NCBI GenBank assembly: GCA_016211085.1
Contig: JACQSY010000103.1
Coordinates: forward strand, 1-64,000
Reading direction: 5' to 3'
Source: Acidobacteriota bacterium
Lineage (GTDB): Bacteria; Acidobacteriota; UBA6911; RPQK01; JACQSY01
DNA: 64,000 bases
In this document: positions 40,563-50,460 of the stretch, in pieces
How the letters are laid out: every line of letters starts with the position of its first letter
Position numbering within the stretch: position 1 is the first letter of the stretch
Translations under genes and position numbers: made by a program
The notes under the pieces: model-generated
Database searches by the model: none
The model's input: the letters and a program-made list of their open reading frames with translations, nothing else
What the model was told of the DNA's origin: nothing

Positions 40563-42428
40563 ATGTGGGTCCGCCTTAATCAGGTCGGCAAAGAGTTTTC
40601 AGGAGAGTGGCTCTTTGCCGAGATCAATGTCCAGCTTAATCGCGGTGATCACGTGGGTTTGATCGGCCGCAACGGGTCTGGCAAGACCACCCTGCTTCAG
40701 CTGATGGCCGGCAAGATCCTTCCGGACGCGGGGTTTATTGAGCGGCCCTCCCGGCTGGTTATTGCCAGCGTCGAGCAAATCCCGGATTTCACCGCTGAAT
40801 ACTCCGTCCGCGAAGAGGCCTTGAAAGTCTTCCGCGGTTTCAAGCTTACTGAGGCGCGGCTGCAGCAGCTTGAAGCCGAAATGTCGCACTCCAAGGAGGT
40901 CCCAATCAAAACCGCCTCGGAGTACGAGCGGTTGCGAGCAAGATTGGCCCTGCACGGAGGCTACGATTACCAAGCCCAGACTGAGGCCGTCCTGATGGGG
41001 CTGGGATTCTCCAAGACGGAGTTGGAACGTCGCTGCACCGAGGTGAGCGGAGGGCAGCAAAGCCGCCTGTTGCTCGCCAAGGCGCTTCTGGAACCTGCTG
41101 ACTTACTACTGCTCGATGAGCCGACCAACCATTTGGATGTGAGCGGTCTTTTGTGGCTGACGCATTTTTTGCGCGAGTGGCGCGGGACTTTTGTGGTAAT
41201 CAGTCATGATCGAGAATTCTTGGATCAGGTCACCGCGCGGAGCTGGGAACTCGAGGGCAAACGGCTTTTCGATTACAAGGGAAACTTCAGTGCGGCACGC
41301 GGTCTAAGGAGCGAACGGGTGCGCCTCCAGGAAAAGCACTATCAAGAACAAGAGGCCTGGAAACTGCAAACCGAAGACTTCATACGCCGCAATATTGCAG
41401 GCCAGAAAACCCGGCAGGCTCAGTCGCGGCGCAAGAAGTTGGAAAAGGCGCGCTGGGTCGAAAAGCCAGTGACGGAAAACGTGACCTTGAACTTCTCCAT
41501 TCCTGAGGCTGAGCGAGGAGGTGCCCTCAGCTTCGAGCTTGAGAGTGGCGTCGTAGGGCTCCAGGATCACGTGCTGATCCGGGATGTCCATTTGCGGCTT
41601 CACAGAGGGGATCGCGTCGCGATCATAGGGCCGAACGGTTGCGGGAAGACCACGCTCCTGAAGACGCTTAAAGGAGAATTTCAACTGCTGGCGGGAAAGC
41701 TCACTTGGGGAGCCCATCCTCGTGTAGGCTGGTATTCGCAAAACCCGGTTTTTCCTCCCTCCGTGACGGTCTATGACTGCCTGGGCGCACTGAATGCCAC
41801 GTTGACGGATTTTGAAATCCGTTCTCTGGCTGCGCGGTTCCTCTTCACGCAAGATGACGTCCACAAGGGCGTCGCCGAGTTGAGCGGTGGCGAGCGGAGC
41901 CGTCTGGCGCTGGCCAGGCTTTTCCATCGTCCTTCAAACATCCTGGTTCTTGATGAGCCCACCAATCATCTGGATATTGCAAGCCGTGAAGCACTGGAGC
42001 AGGCACTGTCCCTCTACCAGGGCACTTTGCTGGTCATTTCACACGATCTGTATTTTATTCGGAGCGTGGCCCGGCGTTTTTTCATGGTCCGGGATCAATG
42101 CCTGGTACCGTTAAAGAGGCTGGAGGAATTCTCCGACCTTCAGCAGCCGGTGCGCGAGGACACAAAGACCGGGAAGCAACGAACGCGCGACAGGTCGGAA
42201 GGTCTTTCCAAAAATGAGCTTCGCCGGCGACAGGAAAAGCTTGCGCAGCTTGAGAAGGAGATTGAGTTGCTGGAGAGCCGGCGCAATCAACTGCTGCAAC
42301 GACTGCAAGAAACTGCCCATGACCATCTGCGGTTTCGAGATCTCCAACACGAGCACCACCGCGTCGAGCAAGGCCTCGAAGAGTTTTACCGTGAATGGGA
42401 GCGCACCGCCCTCGACCTGGAACCTTGA
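40563..42428 (+). CDS. uup: ABC-F ATPase, Uup type
   Basis: The 621-residue soluble protein has two ABC domains: [15 protein letters not shown] with signature [17 protein letters not shown], then [18 protein letters not shown] with [15 protein letters not shown], and Walker B motifs [11 protein letters not shown] and [15 protein letters not shown]-terminal coiled coil (about 550-620) is rich in Lys/Glu/Arg. ABC-F proteins act on the ribosome or on DNA structures rather than as transporters; the coiled-coil tail fits Uup/EttA-like paralogues. It lacks transmembrane helices. ATG 40563 is preferred to TTG 40557. Confidence 0.93.
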   Translation: MWVRLNQVGKEFSGEWLFAEINVQLNRGDHVGLIGRNGSGKTTLLQLMAGKILPDAGFIERPSRLVIASVEQIPDFTAEYSVREEALKVFRGFKLTEARLQQLEAEMSHSKEVPIKTASEYERLRARLALHGGYDYQAQTEAVLMGLGFSKTELERRCTEVSGGQQSRLLLAKALLEPADLLLLDEPTNHLDVSGLLWLTHFLREWRGTFVVISHDREFLDQVTARSWELEGKRLFDYKGNFSAARGLRSERVRLQEKHYQEQEAWKLQTEDFIRRNIAGQKTRQAQSRRKKLEKARWVEKPVTENVTLNFSIPEAERGGALSFELESGVVGLQDHVLIRDVHLRLHRGDRVAIIGPNGCGKTTLLKTLKGEFQLLAGKLTWGAHPRVGWYSQNPVFPPSVTVYDCLGALNATLTDFEIRSLAARFLFTQDDVHKGVAELSGGERSRLALARLFHRPSNILVLDEPTNHLDIASREALEQALSLYQGTLLVISHDLYFIRSVARRFFMVRDQCLVPLKRLEEFSDLQQPVREDTKTGKQRTRDRSEGLSKNELRRRQEKLAQLEKEIELLESRRNQLLQRLQETAHDHLRFRDLQHEHHRVEQGLEEFYREWERTALDLEP

Positions 42429-42467
42429 CCGTGAAACCTCAAGGATGACATGCTGCAAAAATGCGCC

Positions 42468-43589
42468 CTATCCCAGAGTCTTGCGGAAGCGAAGGGCGCT
42501 GACGGTCAGAAAAAGAAAACCCATGAGGGCCAGTGCGGCAATGTTTTCCCAAAGCTCGAGCCATCCTGCGCCCCGTAAGACGATGCCCCGCATGACCTCA
42601 ATAAAATAGCTGGCGGGAATCAAGTAGCCTACCCACTGCATAACCGCCGGCATTGATTCGCGCGGAAAGACAAAACCGGAGAGAAGAATGGAAGGGAGAA
42701 TAACGAAATAAGCCATCTGCATAGCCTGCACTTGATTTTGCGCCCGCGTGGAAATGAGCAAGCCGATTCCCAGCGCAGTTAGGAGAAAGAGCACAGCCAC
42801 CGCCAACAGGAGCAGCAAATTACCCTGAATCGGTACGTCAAAGATCCAGCGCATTACCACCAGGACGCCGCACGTTTCCAAAAAGGCGATGACGCAATAC
42901 GGCGCCAGCTTTCCCAGCATCAAACCGGCCGGACGTACCGGTGTCACCAAGAGCTGCTCGAGCGTCCCTCGCTCCCGCTCTCGAACAATGGAGAAAGCAG
43001 TCAAAAACGTGGTGATGATTTGCAAGATGATCGCAATCAGGCCGGGCACCATAAAGTTGGCGCTGCGCATATCGGGGTTGAAGAGCATTTTGGGGCGAAC
43101 CTCCACCGCCAGCGCGGGTTCGGGGACAGGATGCTGCTCCAGGAGCCGGCGTAACGATTGGCTCAATCCCACCGAGTTGGAGACAGCTACTGCTTGCGAA
43201 GCGATGGAGGAATCAGACCCGTCAATAAGCACCAGAACCGTCGCTCTGCCCCATTTCAGCAGGTTGTCGGTGTAATCTGCAGGGATCTTGATACCGATCT
43301 TCACTTCGCCGGCTACGATCAGGTCGTTCAACTCTTGATCCGATTGGGCCCAGCGCACAATCTGAAAGTACTCCGTATTGGTGAAAGCATCGATAATTTC
43401 CCGGCTCGCCCGGCGGTGGTCTAGGTTGTAGACAGCGGTGCGAATATTCCTGACGTTGGTGTTGATGGCGTAGCCAAACATCAGAAGCTGAAACAGCGGA
43501 AGCGCCAGAATTAAGAAAAGGGTAAAAGGATCACGCCGGATTTGAATAGTTTCCTTATAGAGGACGGAAAAGATTCCCCGGAACATCAA
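42468..43589 (-). CDS. ABC-2-type exporter permease
   Basis: The 373-residue inner-membrane protein has six transmembrane helices: one near residues 20-42 (PFTLFLILALPLFQLLMFGYAI) and five in the second half, where RERERGTLEQLLVTPVRPAGLML is the ABC-2 family signature. A large extracytoplasmic domain (about 45-180) separates them, as in YbhR/YhhJ. It pairs with the ATPase encoded upstream (4-bp overlap) and an HlyD-type adaptor, forming a tripartite exporter like YbhFSR. No TolC gene is near. Confidence 0.9.
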   Translation of the reverse strand: MMFRGIFSVLYKETIQIRRDPFTLFLILALPLFQLLMFGYAINTNVRNIRTAVYNLDHRRASREIIDAFTNTEYFQIVRWAQSDQELNDLIVAGEVKIGIKIPADYTDNLLKWGRATVLVLIDGSDSSIASQAVAVSNSVGLSQSLRRLLEQHPVPEPALAVEVRPKMLFNPDMRSANFMVPGLIAIILQIITTFLTAFSIVRERERGTLEQLLVTPVRPAGLMLGKLAPYCVIAFLETCGVLVVMRWIFDVPIQGNLLLLLAVAVLFLLTALGIGLLISTRAQNQVQAMQMAYFVILPSILLSGFVFPRESMPAVMQWVGYLIPASYFIEVMRGIVLRGAGWLELWENIAALALMGFLFLTVSALRFRKTLG

Positions 43590-44530
43590 ACCCTGGCGGC
43601 CTCCTGGCGCCGCGTTAACAAAACGAAAACGTCTTCGAGAGAAGGTTCAATCGGCCGCACCAGGATACTGGTCACGCCTTGGATCTGCAGGTCTCTTTCA
43701 ATGTCCGATTCGGAGGCTGAGGCGTCAGCAAGCAAGTGGATGGCTTGTCCAAAGATGGTGGCGTCTCGCACATAAGGGGCTGTTCTGAGTATGCGCAGCG
43801 CTTGCGTAATAGGATGGCAGTTGATTTCGAGGCGTCGTGTTCCTGAAGGATTGACTTCGGGAAGTTTCTTCAGGCCTTCCGGCTCCCCGGTGGCGATCAG
43901 CTGTGAGAGGTAAATGTAGCCTACGCTAGTACATCGTTCCGCCTCATCCATGTAGTGAGTGGTAACAAAAAGCGTAATTCCCTGACTGGAAAAGTGAAAA
44001 AAAAGGTCCCACAATTCGCGCCGCGCCACCGGATCGATTCCCGCCGTGGGCTCGTCCAAAAACATAATGCGGGGTTGATGCAGGATTGCACCTGCCAGCG
44101 CGAGCCTTTGCTTCAGCCCTCCGGAGAGCGTGCCTGCCAGTTGGCGACCCCGTCCTGAAAGATCGAGCAGTTGCATGACCTCCCGGCTGCGATTCTGCAG
44201 AAGCCTTCCGGAGAGCCCGTAAATACTTCCAAAAAAATGCAGGTTCTCTTCCACGGTGAGGTCCTCGTAGAGACTGAAACGCTGGGACATGTAGCCGATT
44301 TGTTCGCGGATCGCCTCCGGATCCTGGCGCACGTTTTTTCCAGCGATCCAAGCCGTGCCGGAAGTCGGCTCTAGCAGCCCGCAGAGAAGCTTGATTACCG
44401 TGGATTTCCCGGAGCCGTTCGGACCAAGAAAACCATAGATCTCTCCCTCGTTCACCTCGAGGCTGACCGAATTGACAGCCGTCAGGGTCCCGAAACGCTT
44501 GGTCAATTCTTGAAGGAGAATGGCAGTCAT
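43586..44530 (-). CDS. ABC exporter ATP-binding protein
   Basis: The ATPase (about 314 residues) energises the ABC-2 permease next door. It has FLGPNGSGKSTVIKLLCGLL (split across the P-loop), signature LSGGLKQRLALAGAILHQP and Walker B IMFLDEPTAGID, followed by a C-terminal domain carrying the helical bundle typical of YbhF-like exporters. ATG 44530 is favoured; TTG 44548 extends it by six residues. It lies between the adaptor and the permease in one operon. Confidence 0.93.
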   Translation of the reverse strand: MTAILLQELTKRFGTLTAVNSVSLEVNEGEIYGFLGPNGSGKSTVIKLLCGLLEPTSGTAWIAGKNVRQDPEAIREQIGYMSQRFSLYEDLTVEENLHFFGSIYGLSGRLLQNRSREVMQLLDLSGRGRQLAGTLSGGLKQRLALAGAILHQPRIMFLDEPTAGIDPVARRELWDLFFHFSSQGITLFVTTHYMDEAERCTSVGYIYLSQLIATGEPEGLKKLPEVNPSGTRRLEINCHPITQALRILRTAPYVRDATIFGQAIHLLADASASESDIERDLQIQGVTSILVRPIEPSLEDVFVLLTRRQEAARV

Positions 44531-44570
44531 CACCAATGATTTTTCCAACGCTCCCGGCGCGCCACCCTTT

Positions 44571-45716
44571 CTACTTTTCCGCAGAAAGGTCTGCTTTAAC
44601 TTCTGCAGCCATACCGGGACGCAGGCCTGTGGGATCGCGCGGACGCACTCTCACCGCAAAGACCTGGTGTTCACGCTCTTCGCGCGTTTGGATGTTGCGA
44701 GGCGTAAACTCGCCCTGGTGGGCGATCGAGGCAATGGTCCCGGGAAATTCCCGCCCTGGAAAAGTGTCCACGCTTATTTGTACCGGCTTGCCGGGCCGCA
44801 GCAAAGCCAAGTGGCTCTCCGGCACGTAAACTTTGACATAGACCTGATCGGGTTCAAGAAGCGTGATGATGGACGCGTGTGCAGCCGCCAGGTCCCCAGG
44901 GCGAACTGAAAGAGACTCCACCACGCCTGCAGCCGGGGCCCGGATCTCCGTCTCTGAAAGTTGTGCTTCGATCGCTTGCAACTGGGCGCGGGCCTGCTCC
45001 ACGTTGGCAGCGGCTGCGTCAATGTCCTCGCGGCGAAAACCGGCCTGCACCAGACGCAGCCGAGCTTCGGCTTCTGCAGCCTGGCTTTCTGCTGCGCGGA
45101 TTTCCTCGGCCCGGTTCCCCGCCAGGAGCAGATTGAGATTTTCCTCCAGTGCTTGTTCCTGGGACTGAGCACGCTCGAGACCAGTTCGAGCGTCATCCAC
45201 CATCTGGCGGGAAACGACACCCTTCTCCAGAAGGGCCGAGAGACGCTGGTAAACCACCTGTGCATTGCGAGTATTCGCCCGTGCAGCCTCTAATTCGGCG
45301 TGTGCCCGTTCGATCTCTTCTGAACGCGCACCGCTTTGAAGCAGTTCAAGCCGCGCGCGGGCCGCGTCGGCCGCAGCCCGAGCCTGGGCAATCTCCTCGG
45401 GGCGAAAACCGCGTCTTAGCTTATCCAGTTGCGCCATTGCCTCTCTGAGCATGGCAAACGCCTGCTCCTTGCGCGCCGGCAGGTCGTAAGCGTCTAATCG
45501 CACCAGGAGCTCTCCCTGGGAGGCGAGCTGCCCTTCTTGCACCAGCACTTCTGAGATGCGACCACCCACTCTTGAGCCCAGTGCCACCTCCTCTGCCTCT
45601 ACAGTGCCGGAAAAAACGAGCGTCTGGTGATCGCGTGAAGGGATATAGAAAAAGAGTGCAACTCCAGCCACCAGCAGGATCAGGATCAATGTGGCCGCCC
45701 ACGCGGTTTTCCTCAC
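44571..45716 (-). CDS. HlyD/RND-like membrane fusion adaptor
   Basis: A 381-residue periplasmic adaptor with an N-terminal membrane helix (WAATLILILLVAGVALFFYI), a biotinyl-lipoyl-like barrel sandwich (GTVEAEEVALGSRVGGRISEV and later RAPAAGVVESLSVRPGD), and a long alpha-hairpin with Ala/Glu/Arg repeats (about 90-260) that bridges to an outer-membrane channel. GTG start. It begins the adaptor-ATPase-permease operon. The cargo is not predictable; such exporters carry drugs, lipids or siderophores. Confidence 0.91.
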   Translation of the reverse strand: MRKTAWAATLILILLVAGVALFFYIPSRDHQTLVFSGTVEAEEVALGSRVGGRISEVLVQEGQLASQGELLVRLDAYDLPARKEQAFAMLREAMAQLDKLRRGFRPEEIAQARAAADAARARLELLQSGARSEEIERAHAELEAARANTRNAQVVYQRLSALLEKGVVSRQMVDDARTGLERAQSQEQALEENLNLLLAGNRAEEIRAAESQAAEAEARLRLVQAGFRREDIDAAAANVEQARAQLQAIEAQLSETEIRAPAAGVVESLSVRPGDLAAAHASIITLLEPDQVYVKVYVPESHLALLRPGKPVQISVDTFPGREFPGTIASIAHQGEFTPRNIQTREEREHQVFAVRVRPRDPTGLRPGMAAEVKADLSAEK

Positions 45717-45795
45717 GGGCGGATTTTAGGAGGGGCGAGAAGGCGGAGTCAAATCAAGCACGTGCTTGAGGCAATTTCGCTGTGTTCCGATCCTG

Positions 45796-45804
45796 TGTTA
45801 GCAT
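45796..45804 (+). promoter_or_regulatory. Extended -10 adjacent to ispH start
   Basis: TG (45796-45797), T, TAGCAT (45799-45804) end 8 nt before ATG 45813, with no ribosome site between. Leader length would be about 2 nt. The same gap must serve the divergent exporter operon. Confidence 0.35.
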
Positions 45805-45812
45805 GAATCTCA

Positions 45813-46766
45813 ATGCTGCAAAAAGTGGTGCTGGCGAGCCCGCACGGATTCTGTGCCGGTGTGGTGCGAGCGATCGACGTTGTAAACCTGGCCCTGAAGG
45901 TTTATCCCAAGCCTTTGTACGTGCGCAAAGAGATTGTCCATAATGCTCATGTGGTGCAAGAGCTGCGTGCCAAAGGTGTGATCTTTGTGGAGACACTTGA
46001 GGAGGTGCCATTCGGCAAGACGGTGATCTTTAGCGCCCATGGCGTCGCACCGGACGTCTGGGAAAAAGCTCGTAAAAAAGCCCTGAGCATTATTGATGCC
46101 ACCTGCCCATTGGTGACTAAAGTCCACATGGAAGCACTGCGCTATGCCGGCCAGAACTACACCATCATCCTTATTGGACACAAAGGGCATGATGAGGTGA
46201 TCGGAACCATGGGGGAAGCCCCGGAGCATATCCGGCTGGTCAGCACGCTGGAAGAAGTCGAGAAGCTCGAGGTTCCTGATCCCGGCCGCATTGCTTATCT
46301 CACTCAGACAACTCTCAGCCTCGAGGACACGCGCCAGATCATCGAGGCGCTGCGCGCGAAATTTCCCAAGATCCAGGGACCTCCTTCCGAGGACATTTGC
46401 TATGCAACTCAAAACCGCCAAATGGCTGTAAGAGAACTGGCGCGAGTGTCCGATCTGATCCTGGTCGTGGGGGCTGAAAATAGCTCCAACTCGAATCGCC
46501 TGCGTGAAGAATCCATCAAAGCAGGTACCCCCGCTTATTTAATCGATGATCACCGCTCTATTCGGGAAGAGTGGCTCAAAAATATTTCCGTCCTGGGGTT
46601 GACCTCGGGGGCATCGACCCCTGAGGTTTTAGTGGACCAGGTCATCGAGTATCTGAAACAGCGCAGTGGCGTCCAGGTGGAACACTTGGTTGCCCGGGAA
46701 GAGAATGTCCATTTTGCGCTTCCCTCCAACTTACTTTCCGATCTGCGAACCGCCCGGATTGTCTAG
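45813..46766 (+). CDS. ispH: 4-hydroxy-3-methylbut-2-enyl diphosphate reductase
   Basis: IspH (LytB, 317 residues) makes IPP and DMAPP in the last MEP step with a [4Fe-4S] cluster held by Cys14 (HGFCAGVVRA), Cys98 (DATCPLVTK) and Cys196 (EDICYATQNR). The active-site glutamate region GHKGHDEVIGTMGE and the substrate SSNSNRL loop are present. It implies isoprenoids come from the MEP route. It heads a run of co-oriented genes: the aldo/keto reductase begins 2 bp after its stop. Confidence 0.96.
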   Translation: MLQKVVLASPHGFCAGVVRAIDVVNLALKVYPKPLYVRKEIVHNAHVVQELRAKGVIFVETLEEVPFGKTVIFSAHGVAPDVWEKARKKALSIIDATCPLVTKVHMEALRYAGQNYTIILIGHKGHDEVIGTMGEAPEHIRLVSTLEEVEKLEVPDPGRIAYLTQTTLSLEDTRQIIEALRAKFPKIQGPPSEDICYATQNRQMAVRELARVSDLILVVGAENSSNSNRLREESIKAGTPAYLIDDHRSIREEWLKNISVLGLTSGASTPEVLVDQVIEYLKQRSGVQVEHLVAREENVHFALPSNLLSDLRTARIV

Positions 46767-46768
46767 GC

Positions 46769-47875
46769 GTGCTGCTTCCTGGGAAGGCCACTGCTGAAGG
46801 CACGCACTCTTATCAGGTTCAATCCGAAGCCCAGCGTGAACACTTCCGTCGCCTCCACGGCTTGACATTTTCCACCATCGGAATGGGAACCTATCTGGGT
46901 GATCCTGATTCAAAAGACGACGCGAAATACGAAGAGGCTATCAGGATAGCACTTGGAATGGGTTGCAATGTTTTCGACTGTGCCATCAATTACCGCTGCA
47001 TGCGCAGCGAGAAGGCGGTAGGCCGCGCCCTGGCTCGAGCGTTGCAAAGCGGGTTTCAACGAAATCAGGTGGTAGTTTCCACAAAGGGAGGCTTTATTCC
47101 CTTTCAAGATGAACCAGCGGCAGATGTTTCAGAATATTTTCGTGAGCGATATGTAGAGCCTGGGATCTGCAGTTCCGAGGACCTGGCAGGGGGCTGCCAC
47201 TGCATGACGCCGCGCTACTTGAAACATGAGCTGGAAACCAGCCGCAGTAATCTGGGGCTGGAAACGATTGACATTTACTACCTGCACAACCCTGAAACGC
47301 AGCGCTCGCAGGTGACGGGTGGCGAGTTCTCCCGAAGAATTCGAGCGGCTTTTGAGTTCTTGGAACAAGCATGCGCAGAAAACCAGATCGGACTTTATGG
47401 GACGGCAACCTGGAATGGATTTCGAGTGGCGCCGGTACATCCCGAGCACCTTTCGCTCAGAGAGCTTTTGAAAATAGCTGCCGAAACGGGTGGCGAGGAG
47501 CATCATTTCCGGGTCTTGCAGCTCCCTTTCAATTTGGCTATGACCGAGGCGCTTACGCAGGCCACGCAGGATTCCGGTAGCGGAAAAGTTTCTTTGCTGC
47601 GCGCAGCGGATGAAAACAACATGATTGTCATGACCAGTGCTTCCCTATGTCAGGGAAGACTTGCCCGGGGGCTTCCCAATTTTGTTTCTGAGTGTCTACC
47701 CGGACTTCAGTCGGATGTGCAAAGAGCACTTCAATTTGCCCGTTCCGCGCCTGGAGTTACCACGGCGCTGGTGGGAATGAAGGAAGTCGAGCACGCCAGA
47801 CACAACCTGGTTTTGAGTGGTGTCCCCCCGGCAAGCGTGGAACAATTCAATAGCCTGTTTGGTTCCGCGGGTTAG
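46769..47875 (+). CDS. Aldo/keto reductase
   Basis: The 368-residue NADPH-dependent oxidoreductase has the AKR barrel with a catalytic Asp/Tyr near NVFDCAINYR, a Lys in VVVSTKGGF and a His in IYYLHNPET, the usual tetrad. The N-terminal STIGMGTYLGDPDSKDD is typical of the family. A 40-residue insertion with CHCMTPRYLKHELETSRSNLG distinguishes it from AKR1-5 and suits the YdhF/L-glyceraldehyde-like subset. Two bp after ispH with GTG start, so probably co-transcribed. Confidence 0.88.
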   Translation: MLLPGKATAEGTHSYQVQSEAQREHFRRLHGLTFSTIGMGTYLGDPDSKDDAKYEEAIRIALGMGCNVFDCAINYRCMRSEKAVGRALARALQSGFQRNQVVVSTKGGFIPFQDEPAADVSEYFRERYVEPGICSSEDLAGGCHCMTPRYLKHELETSRSNLGLETIDIYYLHNPETQRSQVTGGEFSRRIRAAFEFLEQACAENQIGLYGTATWNGFRVAPVHPEHLSLRELLKIAAETGGEEHHFRVLQLPFNLAMTEALTQATQDSGSGKVSLLRAADENNMIVMTSASLCQGRLARGLPNFVSECLPGLQSDVQRALQFARSAPGVTTALVGMKEVEHARHNLVLSGVPPASVEQFNSLFGSAG

Positions 47876-47906
47876 ATGGTCCTTTTGTAATTCTTTCGCA
47901 ACGACA

Positions 47907-49619
47907 GTGAAGCAGCCTGAATCCACTTCGCTCTATCCAATCAAGACCCTTCGTGACCTGATATTGCTGTCGACCGATCAGTATGGGAACCGGATCGCGC
48001 TCCAGAGTAAACAGGCGGGCGCTTATGTCCCACTCACCTACCGGGAACTGCTGGAGAAGGTGGAAAGGCTGGCCTGTGGATTCTTCAGGCTTGGCCTGCG
48101 CAAAGGCGACCGGGTAGGCCTGCTCTCGGAAAACTGCACTGAATGGGCACTGTGTTATTTGGCAGCTGTGGGCAGCGGGTTGACCGCTGTTCCGATCGAC
48201 AAGGATCTGAAGCCGCCGGAAATTTGCCACATATTGAGCTATTCGGAGTCGAAGGCCCTGGTGTGTGCTTCTGAGTTTCTCGACGCCCTCCAAGGCTTAA
48301 ATCAGGATCTGCCACACCTGGAACGCATCATAACCCTGAAGGCAGGAAACTGCTCAGATCGTACTTATCAGGGACTGCTGGAGCTTGGATATCGGCAAGG
48401 TCCCGGCTTTCATGCTTTCCGAGAGGCGGAGGTGGACGGTGAGGATATCGCTTCAATCATCTTTACCTCAGGGACGACAGGTAGTTCCAAAGCAGTGATG
48501 CTGACCCACCGAAATATTGCCGCGAATATTATGGCCACTTCACAGGTCATCGCTCTTTCGTGCGAGGACGTGGTGCTGTCGGTTTTGCCCCTTCACCACA
48601 CCTACGAGTGTACCTGCGGTTTCTTGATTCCGTTGTATCAGGGCTGCTCTGTTTGCCATGCCGAGAGCTTGAGACGGATCCCTGACAATCTCCGTGAAAC
48701 GCGGGCCAGCGTCATGCTTGGAGTACCCCTGCTCTTTGAAACCATGTATCGGCGAATTGAGGCAGGCATCAGAGAAGCCGGTGAATGGAAATTCAAAACC
48801 GCCAAACTGATTGCCTCAGGACTCGAGCTGCTGCTGGGCGCCGCGACCCGTCGCATGATTTTTCGCCGTTTGCATCAGAATCTCGGGGGGCGGTTTCGGC
48901 TGTGCATCTCGGGCGGAGCGGCTATTGATCCTAGAATATCGCGGGGATTTAGAGAGCTGGGCATTTGTTTTATCCAGGGCTACGGCATGACTGAGGCATC
49001 GCCAATCATCGCCGTAAATCGTCTGGATCGCTTTAGGGACGAGGCAGCAGGAATCGCCCTTCCTGGTGTGGAAATCAAGATCGTCGATGGAGAGATTCTG
49101 GTCCGAGGTCCCAACATCATGAAAGGTTACTATCGCAACGAGCTTGCGACGCGCGAGGCCTTGCAAGAAGGCTGGTTGTACACGGGAGATCTCGGATTTG
49201 TCGACGGGAAAGGCTTTCTTCATATCACCGGGCGCAAAAAATCGGTCATCGTTACTCCCAACGGGAAAAATGTCTATCCGGAAGAAGTGGAATATGCTCT
49301 GAACCAGAGCCCGTACATTCTGGAGTCGGTGGTTTGGGGAGGTCCAGAGGAAGAACCCGCCAAAGTCGAGGTTCAAGCCATTGTGGTTCCCAGAATCGAG
49401 GTGTTCGACCGCCAATTTGGCCCACGGGGGTACGATGAAGAAAAGGTCCGCTGCATTTTGGAGAGCGAGATAAAACGTTGCTGTCAGTCCCTGGCCAACT
49501 ACAAGCGGGTCAAGAGCTTTGTGATTCGAAACCAGGAATTTGAAAAGACCACCACTCGCAAAATCAAACGCTATCTCTACACCGGTAAGCCCCGGCCTAT
49601 TACCACGAGTGGTCTGTAG
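47907..49619 (+). CDS. Long-chain acyl-CoA synthetase, AMP-forming
   Basis: An ANL ligase of 570 residues that activates fatty acids as acyl-CoA or for acyl-ACP. SIIFTSGTTGSSKAVMLTHRNI is the P-loop (split across T/G), QGYGMTEASPIIAVNR the adenylate site, LYTGDLGFVDGKGFLHITGRKKSV the hinge and KTTTRKIKRYLY a C-terminal lysine motif. It differs from the one at 9495 and lacks that gene's regulator. GTG 47907 begins KQPESTSLYP; a longer frame from 47817 overlaps the reductase gene. The tail overlaps the next gene's upstream region but not its chosen start. Confidence 0.9.
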   Translation: MKQPESTSLYPIKTLRDLILLSTDQYGNRIALQSKQAGAYVPLTYRELLEKVERLACGFFRLGLRKGDRVGLLSENCTEWALCYLAAVGSGLTAVPIDKDLKPPEICHILSYSESKALVCASEFLDALQGLNQDLPHLERIITLKAGNCSDRTYQGLLELGYRQGPGFHAFREAEVDGEDIASIIFTSGTTGSSKAVMLTHRNIAANIMATSQVIALSCEDVVLSVLPLHHTYECTCGFLIPLYQGCSVCHAESLRRIPDNLRETRASVMLGVPLLFETMYRRIEAGIREAGEWKFKTAKLIASGLELLLGAATRRMIFRRLHQNLGGRFRLCISGGAAIDPRISRGFRELGICFIQGYGMTEASPIIAVNRLDRFRDEAAGIALPGVEIKIVDGEILVRGPNIMKGYYRNELATREALQEGWLYTGDLGFVDGKGFLHITGRKKSVIVTPNGKNVYPEEVEYALNQSPYILESVVWGGPEEEPAKVEVQAIVVPRIEVFDRQFGPRGYDEEKVRCILESEIKRCCQSLANYKRVKSFVIRNQEFEKTTTRKIKRYLYTGKPRPITTSGL

Positions 49620-49644
49620 GTTGGGCTATAATAATCGTGCACTT

Positions 49645-50460
49645 ATGAATGCCCTGGAATTACAAAACATTGCAGCGATCCAACTGGAACGCGTCAAGGC
49701 TGTTTACGGGCCGGTTCGCAGCTGGCGCGTGGGAATGTCGCTGGGTATAGATCTTTTGTGCGTTAACTCGATTTGTTCCTTTAATTGCAGCTATTGTCAG
49801 TTGGGCTTCATTCAGGTGCAGATCAATCAGCGCCATTGTTTTGTGCCGACGGCTAAAGTTCTGGACGATCTCGAGCAGTCTGACTGGGAATCTGCTGATA
49901 TCATCACATTTTCCGGGAGCGGCGAACCTACGCTTGCTTCCAATTTGGGCGAGGTGATCGCAAGAGTGAAGGAGCGCACCGGCAAGCCGGTGCTAGTGCT
50001 GACCAATGGAACGCTTTTGGGCGAGCCGGATGTCCAAGAGGAACTTTTGCTCGCTGATCGCGTATACCTGAAGCTGGATGCAGGCACCGAGACCACGTTT
50101 CGCCGTATCAATCGTCCGGTGCCCGGCGTGACGCTGCAGGGAATTGTTGAAGCCGGAGCCCGCTTTCGCAAAGTGTACGGCGGAATTCTTGCAGCGCAGA
50201 TCATGCTAACCCGAAGCAATCTGCATGAGGTTGCAGAAATCGCTTCGCTGCTCAAGAGGATCAAGCCAGATGAAGTGCAGCTTAATACACCCACGCGTCC
50301 TTATCCGCGAGAATGGGTGCCGGAGACGCGCGGAAGTCACGACGGCGTCAGCTACGCCGCCCGTCCCTTGAAGACGATTTCTCAAGAAGAAGCCGCACAA
50401 GCGGAGAGCCAGCTGCGCCAGGACACCGGCCTGCGAATCGTTTCAGTTTATGGCAGATAA
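49645..50460 (+). CDS. TYW1-like radical SAM protein
   Basis: The 271-residue enzyme binds a [4Fe-4S] cluster through CSFNCSYC (Cys44, Cys48, Cys51) and continues with the (beta/alpha) barrel: ITFSGSGEPTLASNLG, VLTNGTLL, VYLKLDAGTE. The N-terminus YGPVRSWRVGMSLGIDLLC is characteristic of COG0731, the wyosine-synthase-like group whose bacterial members have unknown functions. The ATG at 49645 lies 13 nt after TATAAT (49627-49632). It overlaps queF by 11 bp, so a queuosine or tRNA-modification role is plausible. Confidence 0.86.
   Translation: MNALELQNIAAIQLERVKAVYGPVRSWRVGMSLGIDLLCVNSICSFNCSYCQLGFIQVQINQRHCFVPTAKVLDDLEQSDWESADIITFSGSGEPTLASNLGEVIARVKERTGKPVLVLTNGTLLGEPDVQEELLLADRVYLKLDAGTETTFRRINRPVPGVTLQGIVEAGARFRKVYGGILAAQIMLTRSNLHEVAEIASLLKRIKPDEVQLNTPTRPYPREWVPETRGSHDGVSYAARPLKTISQEEAAQAESQLRQDTGLRIVSVYGR

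Noticed and set aside
47817-47906. 30-residue N-terminal extension of the acyl-CoA synthetase
   Set aside because: It overlaps the aldo/keto reductase gene in another frame and lacks the family's start.
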